Counted from the stretch's first letter, positions 38,755 through 53,186 are shown. The stretch is DNA of 64,000 nucleotides from Stratiolaelaps scimitus (GCA_019614645.1 JABWDB010000004.1:21204001-21268000), one strand, 5' to 3'. Made by a program: numbers and translations. Notes: generated from the letters alone by a model not told the origin.

Positions 38755-39092
38755 TATGAAGAAAGACCACAGTGGAATATTGCACAGCGGTGTGCGTCGG
38801 CTACCTGCAAAATAAGCCTGCGCCCCATACGAATCACAAATATACGAATGTATTCGACGCATACAGCCGCTGTCGTCCCGTATCTCATTCGAAGGCCTGG
38901 CCATAAATTGAGCACCGCATGACAAGTGGCCATGACAAGTGTGATTTTCTGGGTTAAGTTGAGCCCTACAGCGTGGTTGTCTGCCAGTCTCATCGCCTGT
39001 AGCAATTGCAATTGTCGTTATTACTTGAAGTAGCTGCAAAGTAATCTGACTCTGTCCGCTGCATCACGCTGGGCAGCCCCCGCCTCCCTCAT

Positions 39093-39095
<3 letters not shown>

Positions 39096-39123
<28 letters not shown>
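39096..39123 (+). repeat. (CT)14 microsatellite
   Basis: Pure CT run. Confidence 0.92.
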
Positions 39124-39438
39124 TGCGCGCAGAGAAACGTCGTATTGACGTTTTGAGAGTCTCCAACCAAAAACAGACCGGCGACGCCGGTGAGACGCAG
39201 CCCCCCAGCATACGCATGAAGTCGGCAACTCAATAGCGATTGCATATGCATCGATTTGAGAGTAAGCACCAGCATGCTAAAAAAAAATTCTAGGTCGATA
39301 CACGTCCGCGCCGCATGTCGTCCCACATGGCGTCTCAGCAAGTGAGCGAGTCCCGAGTGATACTTTCAAACGCCGACGACGATTCAAGTGACATCGAGAG
39401 ATTTTCCTTCGGCTGCATCTAGCCACTAAATCAATTCA

Positions 39439-39471
39439 TGTGTGTGTGTGTGTGTGTTTGTGTGTGTGTGT
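39439..39471 (+). repeat. (TG)n microsatellite
   Basis: TG run with one TTTG interruption. Confidence 0.9.
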
Positions 39472-39899
39472 ATACACAAAAGAGACACAGAACCGAAACG
39501 CAAAAAAAGTCTGAAGAGAACGGACAAGGGCCTCTCGACGAGGCGTGCTGCTGGCGCCGCCGTTGCTTTGAGAACAGCCAAGGCGATAAGACAAATCTTC
39601 GGGCGAAAAGGTCCGGGTCGGTCTGGCCACCGATCAACTGATGGTCGCCGTTATTCAGCTGGTGTTCGACATCAATGGTGTCTTTTTCCATAGAACTGTT
39701 TTCCAGAAGCCATGCTGACTGGTGGCTACTGCCAGACTCCATTGGCTGCCTGATAACCAACGACTTTTAACCGGCATCAACGGACGAGACAGTTTCCACC
39801 AGGTGCTTCCTTCTCGGGGAAGGATACAGCCACAAGTCGATCAGGTGCTCCTTTTCATGAATCTACCTACCTACCTACCTACATCTATCGATCGGCCAC

Positions 39900-42263
39900 A
39901 CTAACTCGTCGTTGCTGCCGTTGTTCTAGCTCGTGTTACTGTTTCGCTATATATTTTTTTTTCGGTTGTTATCAAGCGACGACTCGGCTACACGGCCCTG
40001 CCCGGCGGGCAGCCGGCGGACGCCCGGCCCGTTCACTGCCTGACAAGACAGACGAGCCACCTAAAGAAGAGCAACTACACTGGCTCGTCCGACCAGCGAC
40101 GACGATAATGGTCGCCACAACGACAAGGCAGCAGCCTTGCTAGCTTTGTTGCCACAGCTCGACCGAGCGAGCATCCCACCGATCGATGCGTCTCAACGGG
40201 CCTGGCCGCCGGACAGATCCGACACGATCCAGCCAACGGTGGAACCGCGACAAACAACGCGCTTGAAGTGACGTCGCTGCCGCTGGCCGGGCCATCACCA
40301 CGTAACTGCTGGAGCACAGTGATTGAACGCGCTGGAAGGCAGATCGTCCGGCGAGCGACGGCGCGCGCGCGCTAACCAACAACGAACGCCATTGCGGCGA
40401 CGACTTGACTGCTGCTCAATTGACGACACATATATACGTAGTACTAGTACAGCAACAGCAACAACTGCTGTTGCTGGTGCTGCTGCTGCTGCTGCTGCTC
40501 TGTCTCCTGGTTCGACGGCGGCTGCCATCTGGACGAAGGGCTATGGCGGACGAAGCCGGGACAATATTCGCATTTCGTTGCTGTTGCCTCCGTGTCACCG
40601 TGGTTACAACCCAACCGAACCGTGAATGAACGGCCGCTGGTCGTTGAAAAGCAGGCGAAAGCACAGTATACAGTCTACCCTTAAAACGACCATGTCTACT
40701 ACTGCCTCCACTACCACCACTTCTGCTGCGGTGACAATTGCCGTGATAACTACAGGAGCAGAGCGATAACCCGACCTGGTGAAGTAGCGCTAAATGTATC
40801 ACGCTGACGGAGCACAGAGTTGGCTAGCCGCCAATTCGCTAGCTGGGATTCGTTTTTGTCTCACATGAGGACGTATGTTACGCATGACCTGCACGACCTG
40901 TTCCTCTCCATCAGTCAGTTCGGCATATACTGAGCATAACCGAACGCGTTTCTCTGTTTCATGATGACTGGTGGTGCACAACACAGGTGGCTCCTCGGAA
41001 GGCCAAGCCCGGTCGCACAGGCTTGATATTGTAGCGACAATACGCAAAGCATAGCGTCCGACAATGATATCCTATCGTAAGTGACAATAATCAAAGGGTT
41101 TGCATCGCATCGTTTAGGCCAAACAGTTGACAGCGTCCCTTGCTAACCTGCGGGTTATAACGGAAATGACAAGAATTGCAGATTACAGAAGAAACAAATG
41201 CTGAAGACACAGGCGTTCGGCCTGCACCCCCAATGCGTGTGGTGATCGTTTACGCCTTTGAGATGCCTTGCTTCGCACAAAGCTCACAATCTGTGTCACG
41301 CTGGCAATATGTCGAGTGAACGATTTCTCGTGCTGATAGAGAGTGTTCAGAGAGTGACGAGATTGCGCGATCTATTGTACAATGCAACGATATATGATGC
41401 CATTTTTTTTGTTTCGTGAAAATCACAAAAATTTAACAAACAAATTTGTTTTGGCTTCCCTCAAGTTCCCTCTACTATAAACATTAAAACGGTGCCCACA
41501 ACCATTGTCTCCACCTTCGAAGGACAACCAACAGGCGTTGCCCAATGTTGAATGAACCTAACGCTATTGTAATAGTAATAATAATAATAAGAAAATAATC
41601 ATGTAGTTGTTTATCTATCAATTATCAGCATCGATAAGTCCCACCGTGCAACGTGATGCGCATGACCAGGGCGATCCGTAAGTGGCGACTAACACCAAGT
41701 CCTTTTGCCACACAACACTGCTCGAGCGGCATCAAGCAACGAAGAGACTTCTCTCCTCTCTCTCTGTCGATGCCATTAATATTCAATAATAAAGCCACAC
41801 CCACCACAACAACGAGTGATGTTTCTGCCCGCACGGATAGCAACTACCGAATTCGCAGTCGACGCCAGGCTGGCTTCTCTCTCTCGTACGCTATCTCACG
41901 ACGCCGCTCTGCGTACACAGTACGTGGCTGTCGGATGAGGTTTTTCCGCGGCCGTCGCCGCCGCCGCCACCACAGCTACGCAGTTTCAAACGGTTTCAAT
42001 CAACGACACTGCGCATCTCTCGATTGTGTCGACCGGCTGCTGCGGGCCACACCAGCAGAACGGCGGTAGCTGGAAGCACGCGAACGGCATAGACAAGCAT
42101 GCGAGGTGGACGTAATCACGTTATGGCGGGGCAGGGCCGGACAGGATACGTGTGTGTCCCATCTGCGGTAGCCGATCTGCATAAGTCACTTCTATCCGGC
42201 AAGATTTTTCTTTGCCAACGTAGTAACAACGTGGCAACGATAGTGTCAATGTGTGTATATGTA

Positions 42264-42273
<10 letters not shown>
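39900..42273. other. Intron stretch, CpG-rich in its first kilobase
   Basis: CpG-rich from about 39.9 to 40.8 kb with CTG/CAA units and frames open on both strands. From 40.8 kb the composition returns to average. No gene supported. Confidence 0.45.
40480..40500 (+). repeat. (CTG)7 microsatellite
   Basis: Seven CTG units, preceded by CAA and CTG/TTG units from about 40450. Confidence 0.85.

Positions 42274-42308
<35 letters not shown>
42274..42308 (+). repeat. (AT)17 microsatellite
   Basis: AT run preceded by GT/AT units. Confidence 0.92.
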
Positions 42309-42311
<3 letters not shown>

Positions 42312-45300
42312 TATCAATAAATCAATCGATAGCTTGTATGCTGCTTCGGTTTGATGCGGAGCCGAAAAATCCTTTGGCGAGCCAATGACCCAAGGTTGGG
42401 GGAAATGGGCTGCGGATATTGAGTTAATGCAATGGCGTTTTATAGTACAGTCAGTGCATAACGTTGTGTAGAAGCAATCATACATACATAGTCCGAACAT
42501 GTGATTAATATGTGTGGGTCGCCGGTAGCCAAGTGAAAGTTCCGTCTTGCTTGTTACGCAACAACCTTCATAATAGCCGGGTGCAGCTGGGAGCTAATTT
42601 GACGACAGGCAACAAAAAAACAACAGCCCCCCATGAACTGTTCTAATTTCTCGGCCGAAACTGGACGCTTATTCACTCAATCAAGTGAGCTCCATAGGGG
42701 GTGCTATATCGTTCATACATCAATTTTCAATTGAGTACACTACTATACACTGCCAACATAATTGGCCCCCTCCCGCAGTCATTCGTTTGTAAATTTGCTA
42801 CAAAGCAACATCACAGCACATACATTTTAGCCACTGCTCCTATATTATACGGCAACGACTCTCATCGATTGACACGAACGGCTCTCTCGCTATTTCGACT
42901 ACGATATTCTCGTCGTAATGTGCCTTTGCTCTGTTTTTAGAGACGACGCTCTGGCTGCACAGTTATTAGTTCGCCGTCTATCCGAACACAGCAACGTTGT
43001 CACACGCCGATAGGGGGCGAAGGCGTTGGGAATTGTTTTTATTTCTAACGCGCCTCGACGAGTCAGTATGCCACGGCCAGTGCAATGTGCAACCACGATC
43101 GATGATAACGAGATCCGCACATCTGACTAAGATACAATTGTCGGCTTACCCGCAGGGCGTTGATAGGCCGATGGTAGATTGTCACGTTATCGACTTTTGG
43201 CGATGTTTTTAAGCGGTCACTGACAGAGTTTCGTCCTGATGTGTTCGCTCTTTGGTTGGCAGAGATGGGGTATACCCCCCGGGCCAATGACAACGGTGTG
43301 AGTCTTGTGTGACGTATCGCCAGGCGGGCTAGCAGATCATTGACAGAGCACAGGGTCTGAATGAACGAGAAGAGAGCTCTATATTGATTATAATACAACT
43401 CTGTCACAGAAGTGGCGTGGCGGGAAAACTCGACGAAAGCTGCAGAAGGCGCTAGATTAATAGATAGATATATCTACATATGGATAAGCGGGTACCAAGT
43501 ACAACGAGATAATTTAGCGAGAGAGTGAGAGAATAACCGCTTATCTCTCTAAAAGCAGACCTATGGAGCCATGTTATGTTATGTTACGTACCCACCGCTG
43601 CGCAGATCGTTATACAGTACGGTGCCAGAGGTGTATCCTAGATACGGAAACTTATCAAAAGCGAAAATATAAAACCGATTCCAGCAACGAAACAAAACGA
43701 TTCAGGTCGACAGTGGTTCGTGGAGCCAGGAGCCGAACAGGGATCCCACCTTGCGAGCTACTTCGCACGCACACACTTACAATTTCTACGTGTAACTCCT
43801 TATCGACCTGAAGCATAGTGGTGTTAGTTATAACAGATATCATCATCCGCATCAGTCGTTTAATCAGCGTCGCAACCGCAACTACAACAAGTCCTATCAG
43901 CAGAGCGTTACGTTGATGCTCGTACGATAGCAATCAGCAATCGGCGTTGTTGTTATCGCTATTTACATTATCCAACAGCACTCATTGCGCGCCATGCGAC
44001 GTCACAGCAGAGTGTCCCCACCCAACTGGGAACGTGTTGTGTATTTTCTCGATTTGTTAGACAGAATCGTCGGCGTCACCGTGGATGGTGTCATGGTAAA
44101 TCTCAGTGGAATTGTCACTAATCTGCGGGTGCCGGAGCTGGTTGAAAACGGCAGTGGTTGTTACCTTCGGGTGTTTGTCAAAGGCAGATGTCCGTAAAGA
44201 TAATCAAGTATTAATTCCTGCCCGGCGAGTGTAACAATTATAGCACTGGAGTGGCACTGTTACAATGGCACGTAGACAGATTGCACACACATTTGGGTTA
44301 CCCGTCCAGAGAAGTACTATACTAATCTGTCCATCGACCACCATCCGTGAAACTGCCATCTCATGTTATGTATATGACGGGCACACTCCATATGCTTTAA
44401 TGGAACTTTTAACACAGTCAACTGAATCGTATCTACAACAGCGTACGCCAAACTCACTGACGCACAAAGCGATATATTTCGTAGAGCATCATTACGCATA
44501 TGGGCAACGACTAAGATAATAATAATAATAATAATCATAATAATAATCAGCATCTTCTGCTGACAGGATTCCTAAACCAAGTGTTTGACTTAAGACATAG
44601 CGACGATAGTTTAATTTGATATTTATAAAGATTTCAGCGTTCGCGAAGCAATCGGATCGTTTTGCACCATGTGCTTAGCGACCACAGAAATAAATCAATG
44701 ATTTGTTGTTTCTCCCTCGCATACGCGAGCAATGTCTACCGCCATTTCGTACTTGACCCAGCCCTATATAACGATCGAGGCAGAGAAGCATCTCTGGCAA
44801 CACGTCATTTTCCAGGACCTCTCGAGGTCCACTCGCTGAACGTTAGACGGTCAACCGCAGGGCGATTCCCTTCGCCGTGATGAATTCGCGCACGAATCGC
44901 CATTCGCTCTTCGTATGCGTATATGTCTGTTTCGTGCATTCGTCCACTCAGTTATCGACGTCGCACATGGGACGTGAGCTGAGAACGATTCGCCAAGGAG
45001 CTAAACATTAGCTGCTGCCAGTTTTCGACAACACAAAGTTCGTGCAAAGTTTATCTGCAAACCTGCTCGCTCACTAAACTTGCAGCCTGGTCTTCGCTAA
45101 TTAGCTGGCGCAGCTATTTCTTCTCATTATGGAATACCATGAGTTTAGCCATTACGAGGCCACACCAATGTGCGTCACTGAATGCGTTATTATCTCTGCG
45201 AGCATGTATATGCTTTGAGCTATGTTGCATATAGTTGGACAGGGCCCGCATCGTGTAACGATAACTAGCCGATAGCAATTAGTAATCGTCGTTGTGCCAA

Positions 45301-48300
45301 TATATTATTGAGGCAGCACTAATACGATTCTAATTGTGACGATTGTATTGTACTTGCCTAATTACCAATTACCATGACAGGATATATGTGAGTGATAGTA
45401 CACATCATATGTATTGTTTATATGTCACACATACTTATCTAGCATTGTGTAATCCTGCCGGTCAGACACACCGGCAGACGAGCAAGCTACAAGGCGGCGG
45501 CGGCGGTGGCGGGCACTTGAATTTTGTCCATTTCAACAGTTTGCCCACACCCGCGGATCGCCACGAAAGAATCACCTTTTAATGCTTTTTCCCCAGCGTC
45601 TATTCATAACCGGAGCCTTTAGGTGAGCAGATGTTACACAATATATACCACTTACCCTCATAGCTGCGTGATCGTGCCAAACAAGCAGCGGGAAGTCAGA
45701 TTCGTTCCCACGCTTAAAATGCAACAATCACCTTATTCCTACAGCGGTACCGGTGCGCTTTCCTGTTGCATTGGGAATCGCAACGGACGTGTTGGGAGAT
45801 TTTCGAACATCACGTTCGTCGATAGTTCACCCGCGAGGGTCGCAACTGTGAGACGAGTCGCGACCCTCATTTCGTCTCGGAGAAGGACAACGAGGTTGGT
45901 CCATCAACGGGGTAATGATGATATCTTGTTCAACTCGTCGTGACATGTCGTCGGGTAGGGATTGAAATTGGCGCCAACGTATAAGAGCACGTCGTTGACG
46001 GGAATGAATTCGGCGGTCGTCCGCATCTTTGTTTTGCCGTTCTACGTGTCAGTATCGCCCGTCGACGTCGCGCTGAGATGGAGCGCGCGCGCGCATATAA
46101 TCGATTTTCTGCTCTATTGACAATGTTCAGTTGTAACCGCTTGGCGAATAAACAAAGTTAGCTGACGTAAGAGCCGCGAATACATACGTGTGGTCTTGAG
46201 CGCTGGTGGAACACTAGTGAACAGTAGTCGGCAGAGCCAAACTATAATTTGGCCAGCGGAACAGAATTCGGACGAGATCTGATCTGCGGTAAGAACATAA
46301 ATAACTATAATAATAATCATAATAATATATAATAATAATAATAATAATAAGGCTAAGACCGAGCTAGGTATAAAATACGAACGCACGCGTCGATCTTAAC
46401 CGACCGATAATCGAGAACCTGTAACACCCCTTCGTTATTGCGCAATGATGTGCTTCCTCCACTAAAGGATTTAATCCTTCTCTGCAACTGTCGTGTTTCG
46501 GTATCGAACTAATCTGTATTCCGGGTGACGGCGAGAACACCCTGTATAATATTTCATTACAACAATTAACTTGCTGATCAGCGCATTTGAGCGAAAATAA
46601 ATGCACACAGCGCTTCCGTTCTGCTGTCACAGTTCCCCCACCCTACCCTGCCGTTGTAATTAGTACCGCGATCCAGCCAGAGACGACGAAAAACGATTCG
46701 CGCTGCCGTCAGAATAGTGATTAGGTTGAACGTTCATTTGTTTTACCCAAAATCGGAGTCTGTCACGATCGGCTCATTGCCTCCCGAGTGTTCAAGTCGT
46801 TCTCACCACGAAACTGTGAAAGAGGTTCCCTTTATCAGGATCTTGCCGAAGTGGCACACAATGGCGGGCTATACTTTGTGACTCGTTGCGTCGATTGGTT
46901 ATTCAGACGTGGCTGCTCCGAGCATCATTGTCACCGTTGACATCTTTGATCCGCCCATTGTGGTTGTCTCCGGCGGCTGGCGTTCCGGCGGCGTTATTGT
47001 TGAAGGGGAGGATGGGGGGGATGTTAGCGTTGCAGCTGTGGTTACTGCTTATGCCACCGTAGCCATTTACTATTCCGGCTCAGTGATGTAATAACGCTTA
47101 AGCAGCGAGTCGCACCCGTGCAGCGCATGTACACAGGAACATACGATATACAAGAAGTATTTCAACTTTTGGGGCAACGGCGGCAGCTGCAGCAACTGCA
47201 GTTGTTGTCTGTATTTCGCAGCTTAGAACGTCGGACAAAGTGCTCGCACGCTATGTCTCATGTTGAACGTAGGAAGAGCTAGTCCGCCAGACGGAGAGTC
47301 AACGGTGACGCTGCCGCTGTGCTTATCATTTTGGTCCACTACGCTAGTTAAGTCTGGGGCTGGCTGCGTCCACCAGCGTCAGTCCTCACGCGCGCTATCG
47401 TCGTGAACATCCATGAACATGCACAACAAGCAACGAACAGGCTGCTCTTACGCAATCCCCGGCGACGTTGTCCATTAGACGACCATCAGATCACAGACAC
47501 ACGAGATAACGCGTCAGAGGATTGCTCTAGCAGCAGCAGCAGTAGCATCATCATTGAAGACTGAACAGAACTGAAGAGTGGTGAACAATTGGTGACGATA
47601 CCAAGCTCTCATCGATGAGGCGGCTTTTTTCGGGCGCGGCGCCACTGCAAAATCCTTACCCGTTTCGCTTTGAACTACGCTCCGTTCAAGCAGTATTATT
47701 ACAACCGTTCCGGCTGCATGCCGAGACGACCGATGCAGAGATTCATCTGACCGCAGGCCGCGGTACGCTGTCCATCCTTTAATACGCTTATTATGCTTTC
47801 ACAATATACGCTCTGCCCTATGAAGGGAAAAGACGCTTCAAGAAAGAAAAACAAGATCACAATACCGTAATAGCCCGGCGGTCCGCCGGCTGCGGCAGAG
47901 GCGATGAAGAACGTCGCGGTAACCGACTAACCGTAACAAACTCGGCGAGAAACATCGCCGCTGACTGACGATGGACGGATAGATAACATTGTTGCAGCTG
48001 TTGTTTTTGCTGTGTGTTTGTGGCTCTTTGTTGGCTGCCAGTTGACTGAGGTGGCTGCGACGGCTGTTTGCTCTACGGCGAGAGATAGCTACGAACGGGA
48101 ACGGGAATAGAAGCAGGCCATCGTACATCAACGTGTGTTTTGCTATTATTTTAGCTTTTTCATTTAATAATACTAATAATAGTAATAATAGCAACAATAA
48201 TCGTCATCACGATCATCGTCGATTAAATCAATACAAGCTAATCGACACTTGTTCGTGCGGGCTTCGTTGAAGTGTGGGTATTACAGTGCGGTGTTGTAAC

Positions 48301-48310
48301 CTCTCTTCTT

Positions 48311-48312
<2 letters not shown>
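42309..48312. other. Intron stretch without recognised genes
   Basis: Scattered TAA tracts and frames under 100 codons. A minus-strand donor GTAAGTGG near 45654 follows a short open interval (see findings). Confidence 0.5.
46306..46351 (+). repeat. TAA tract
   Basis: TAA units with a CAT interruption. Similar tracts: 44516-44545, 51287-51313 (as ATT) and 54761-54790. Confidence 0.85.

Positions 48313-48346
<34 letters not shown>
48313..48346 (+). repeat. (CT)17 microsatellite
   Basis: Pure CT run. A (GA)n run of about 20 bp follows at 48449-48469, forming a potential inverted pair. Confidence 0.92.
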
Positions 48347-48347
<1 letters not shown>

Positions 48348-49436
48348 AGATCTTTCTCTTAAGAACAACCGCAAGCAATTTATCAACTTCACTTCTGACC
48401 ACGTTTCATTATTGACTGTGTGTTGCTCCCGATTTGAATGACGATAAAGAGCGAGAGAGAGAGAGAGAGCCACTTCAGGCCAGGCTGATGACGAGGAGAT
48501 TTATTATTGTTATTATTGATTATTATTATAACACACGTCACAATACGTAGCAAAGGGTTTAATTGTGAAGCAATCCTTCTATTGCGCTAACAGTTGCAGC
48601 CGTGTTATTTCTATGATAACGCCACGCTCATCACTACACGTAAGCACACATTGATTGATGTGTGTGTGTTGAATGTTGTTCATTGATTATGCCGCACACA
48701 TATGCCGGGCCACGCAGACTCCAGTATCACAGTGGATTAATTCGTATCGATGAACGTCGCGGACGACAGCGACAACGACGAATATGTTGTTCACATTAAA
48801 AAGTTGCTACGGATGCGCGGGCCAATGGGACTCCGAGTGATTGTTGTAGCGAGCCTGCCGCTCGCACGGGCCGGTAGATTTCACAAGTCCTTGCTCCGCT
48901 GGCCTTTGCTTCCACTGTAATACAATACATCAGGCCCCGACATCATCATCATCATAACGAAGTAACGATACAATTATGACTGTCGCGACGCCGAACCAGA
49001 GCCACAGCCGCCACTGCCGCCGGTAAAATTAGCCTGATAAGAATAGTGTGCTGAGACACTATTGTTCAACCTAAAACGGTCATGTTGCCCCAACAGCTGC
49101 GTCGTCATACAGCGCTGTGTTGCGGTAGAGAAAACCGGGGTCCCGGCCGTCATCGTTACTAGGGCAAACCTTGTCAAAATGACCGTACCTCAACAGCAGT
49201 AGCAGCAACAAAGCGCCGGCGGACGCAAGCACATCCATGCGTACACTCATTGTGAGCATTTCACCTGCTCATGGACGTTGGCGGTTGAGGGTGGTGACCC
49301 CTTAGAAAGGATGACCCAGTTATGAACGAGGGTATATTCCATTTAACTTCTATATCGGGAACGAAGGATTGCTTTAATTTGTTAATTGAAGTAGCGCCGC
49401 CGCGGCAACAGCAACAACAACCATAACAACAACACG

Positions 49437-49459
49437 TATATATATATATATATATATAT
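49437..49459 (+). repeat. (AT)11 microsatellite
   Basis: Pure AT run after CAA units. Confidence 0.9.
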
Positions 49460-49671
49460 TCTCATTCTTCATCAGCTGCATCTGCTATTCATCTCTATCG
49501 AATATGTACACGATAGTATTGTGATTCAATGGGTGGGCATTCGAATATCCAACAGGTCCATCTTTGTCTTGAACAAACAATGCTGTCCTCTATAAGAATG
49601 ATGACAACTTTGTCCCAATAGTAATAATACTAATAACCTAAAGGTTAAGAGCTGAGACCTGTCAGATGGGG

Positions 49672-49815
49672 GAACAGCTAAGGGTCAGCTCGAAAAAAAA
49701 AAATAATAATGGAAAATCTATTACAAATCTTCGAGTTCAAGACGCCTGTGGGATTCGAGCCAGAGACCCATATGGTGCCGCGATCCGATCCAAACGTGGC
49801 ATGGCATCACTAAAA
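49672..49815 (-). repeat. Possible SINE: B-box plus T-rich pol III terminator
   Basis: On the minus strand GGCTCGAATCCC (about 49750-49761) is a near-canonical B-box. About 55 bases further on comes a run of T (49694-49704 as A on the plus strand), a plausible pol III stop. No convincing A-box or tRNA fold was found. Confidence 0.25.
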
Positions 49816-51905
49816 AGTTGTTCTATAATATTTCGACGCCAACTGGATCACAGCGAAGTAACCGCCCCTGCTATGATCGTCCTAAGCAATAAATAAGTGA
49901 GCCAAGAAACTATTAAACATGGGATGCATGTCTCTCTCTCGCTCTCTTCTCTTCCTCATACTTATACCAAATTTGGTTTTTCCTAAACAATTATAATTGC
50001 TTGGGATTGGCACGAGAACCCCGTACGCGCACCTGTTGCTGCTATGAGCCTACCTTGAGGGCTTATGCCGTTTGGGCTAGCCAAATATGGTAGAAGAATC
50101 ACCGTAAGCCATTAGCCATGAGGATGAATGCGAACGATAAAAAAAAAATAGAAACCGTCGAGATGGAGAAGCTGTCGCCATTTTCACTCGGTCGCCGTGC
50201 CACCTCTGGTACCCGACCGAATCGCTTCTCTAGACAGAGTCCTATCGCTTGTCTTATATAATAGTCGACAATTCTAGCTGTCCATCCTGTACTAGCCATT
50301 GACGGCGGCAGCAGCAGCAACAGCATCGGCGGTTTCCTTGGCCGGAGAGTGCCCCTGTCGTTGTTGTTTTGTGATAACATTGTACGTACGATCCTGTACA
50401 GCACACACGAATGAGGACTCGTGACGGCCTGCCAGTATTCACTGTGCTCCGCAGAACAGCAGCAGGGGCAATGCCAGCCAGCCACCATAAAGGGAAATGT
50501 GTGCAGAAGAAGCCAACAGGTGTTGCGCTGTGATGTGATTGCTGCTTGCTTCACTGCTCGCTGGGCTGAGAAGCGCTCAGAACAAGGACAGGTGCAATGG
50601 TCTGTCCGCTCGCGGGATAGAGCACGAAGCGAACAAAGAAAGAACAACGAACCAAAAAAATAAAGGCTAAATCACACGGAAATAAATGACACCACTTTCA
50701 TGAGCTGTGCATCAGGGTACACGCAGCAGCAGCAGGAGCAGCAACAGCAGCAGCCGATCGAGAGAGCAAGAACAAGGGAAGACTATCATTGGATGAGCTG
50801 AACACAACGGCGCCGCCTCGTCTCGCTAACTTGGACCACTCTCAACATCTCTAGGCTTTCACGTGCGATTATTTTTTTGCCCTAGGGAAAGCGAGCTATC
50901 TGGCCGAGCAAACGAATTCATGTCATTTTTGTCCTTTGGGTGTCTTTAATCTGGCGCCAAATGGTGACAATAACGAAGGAGGCTCACCCCTTCGAAGTCT
51001 TTCGAATACAGATCCGCTACGAGATCGTCAGGAATCGATGTGATCCGTTAGAATATATTCGCTAGATTCGCTCCTGGATCACAGTTCTTTTTTTGAGTCG
51101 GGGCAGAATTTTGTGTCTGCTTATCAAGAGTCGTATTGTTGTGATTTTTGGCATATCATTCTGTATGCCGTATCGTATGTTTCAATGGTAGAATGAAAAT
51201 TGTTGTAAAGTATCGTGTAGTCAGTCGATCGTCGTGATCCTCCCAGAGTCGTGCTGTCCTGCATGGAATGTGGAATGTATTGCTCGCTAATTATTATTAT
51301 TATTATTATTATTCCGATCATTATTAATTTAAAAATAATTACTGTAAAATGAGGTGACCTTGAACACTTTGTCACTTTCACATTTCAGCTAAGTTTCGAA
51401 CCTCGACCGATTAGGTTTTCTTACCGATTAAGTAGGAAATGCTTATGTCGACCAGCCACATTATCACTTCTTCTGCTTTTATGATAAACAGTATGGTGAG
51501 ATCTCATGAAATGCACAATACAGTACTCAACAACGACATCCGGCCTACTCCCTATCGAGTATAAGCCGCAGATAAAACAATGATCACTATATTACACACA
51601 ACACCCTTAGAAGTAAAACGTGTTTATTCACATATTTGGCAAACCTTCGTCGAAATCAAAAAAGAAACAACTGCGTCTGACCCATACCGACACGATGAAA
51701 AATTTCCTTCAAACACCCAAAGCAAACGCGGAGACCCAGGTCTCTCTCTCTCTCTCTTAATCTCACTCGGTTAACTCTACTTGACCAGCAGAAGAAAGTC
51801 CATTCGACCTCCCTCCTCTCCCCGCGGCCCCTGTCAGTCGGCGCTTGATCTTCACGAACGAAACCTCATTGAGCCATCATTCAATGCTTCAGTCCGCGTA
51901 CTTAC

Positions 51906-51952
51906 TGGCACTTGACGCGACTCCCTTCAGATCTCGCGTTTGTCTCCGCCAT
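51906..51952 (-). CDS. Candidate alternative first exon or short ORF in the giant intron
   Basis: On the minus strand an ATG (51952-51950) in good context (GCGAA before ATGG) is followed by 15 codons (MAETNARSEGSRVKC) plus 2 bases, then GTAAGTACG (GT at 51905-51904). It sits at the edge of a CpG-rich patch (51.8-54.1 kb), as expected for an intronic promoter. The donor is phase 2, so it cannot join exon 2 (phase 0) directly; it needs another exon or belongs to a nested gene. Read through without splicing, it is only a 16-codon ORF ending CAG TAA. No family is recognised. Confidence 0.22.
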
Positions 51953-53139
51953 TTCGCGCATTAACGTGTGTGTGTCTGTGTGCGTGCGTGTTGTGTTCGA
52001 TAGGAAACCGACAACGGACACTAGACGATATTATATAGAGATATATTTATTGCTGACGAAACAGAAAGTCCAATGCCGGAGCCGTACGGTGGAGGGATCG
52101 TCAGCAGCGGGTCCCGCTGAAGTGGGATGCCGTCGGGCCCAAACCCAAAATGGGAGAAGCCAAAATGAGGAGAAAATAGTCTCCGCTCCGACGATGATAA
52201 CGATGAGCGGGAACGGACGGACGCGTTTGATGTTCCGAGCCGAGAAACGTCCGCCGTCGGCACGATCAACGAATGATAGTTGGAGCAGGGCCGCAAATCC
52301 AACGAGATTATGCGCAGTAGAAACACAGCAGAGACTGCGCCAGCCGCAGCAGCAGCAGCAGCACCAGCAGGAGCGACAACGGCGATAACAAAGCCAGAGT
52401 CAATGAAATAAATACGCATCAACGGATGCGTACCACCGTCGGCGCAGGGAGGCGAGAAGTGAGACAATGTAAAATCAAATAGGAGAAGGTTCGAAAAAGC
52501 GGCCGACGAACGAAACACGACGGGTGCGCGAACGCGATCAGCAACATCGGCTGAGAAGGATAATATGTTGGCAGTGGTAAATACGCTAAGAGGAGGAGGG
52601 GACGAGACGGGAGAGATGACGGACATTTCGGGGGCGGGGGTGTTCGCGAAGCAGATGCCAAAACGGCGAGCAAATCCGATAGGCGGCCAGCGAGAAATGA
52701 GCTGATGCACTGAGACATCGAGAGTCGACCACTCGGTGAGGACTGCAGCTGCGCCCACACGACGGAGGGAGGGAGAGATCGGCGTCTCAGTGTTTTGTAC
52801 ACATAGACAAACATCACTGACACACAGACGCTGACGCACTAAATACACCCGGCGTAGTGTGAGTCGAAGAGTAGATGAATGGCTCTGCGTTGAAGATTTT
52901 ACACCGTCTTCGCGTTGCGGCGCATCGAGCAGCCACCATCAACGGCAGCAGCAGCAGCAGCGAGTAACTGCATCAGCAGAAAGCTGTGTATGGTCACACG
53001 GATCGTGGATCGTGGCGTGCAGCATCAATCGCGGATTCGGTTGAATCCTGGCTGTCTACGACGGAGCTTGGTTCTCGTGGCCGGCGTTCGCCGACCGGAG
53101 GCTCGGAAAGCAAGCACTAACAGATGTATAGTATGTATT

Positions 53140-53186
<47 letters not shown>

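Noticed and set aside
43985..44197. 70-codon plus-strand frame with mixed composition and a possible GTAAAT donor
   Set aside because: No family match, no acceptor or conserved feature; not distinguishable from chance.
46905..47085. Minus-strand frame with Asn/Gly-rich protein-like composition ending at a TGA near 46905
   Set aside because: No pyrimidine tract or acceptor before it and no ATG; about 60 codons can be open by chance.
50099..50647. 182-codon minus-strand frame
   Set aside because: Composition is repeat-driven (Cys, Leu and Pro runs), no domain, no splice pair.
51906..51952. Direct use of the 51.9-kb ATG exon as the Dok first exon
   Set aside because: Its donor is phase 2 while exon 2 starts in phase 0, and the exon at 60.3 kb supplies the missing PH strand in the right phase.
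52021..52848. 275-codon minus-strand open frame, the longest in the window
   Set aside because: No recognisable domain, poly-Ala from a CAG repeat, hydrophobic low-information composition, and an overlapping long frame on the other strand; best explained by CpG-rich sequence with few stops.
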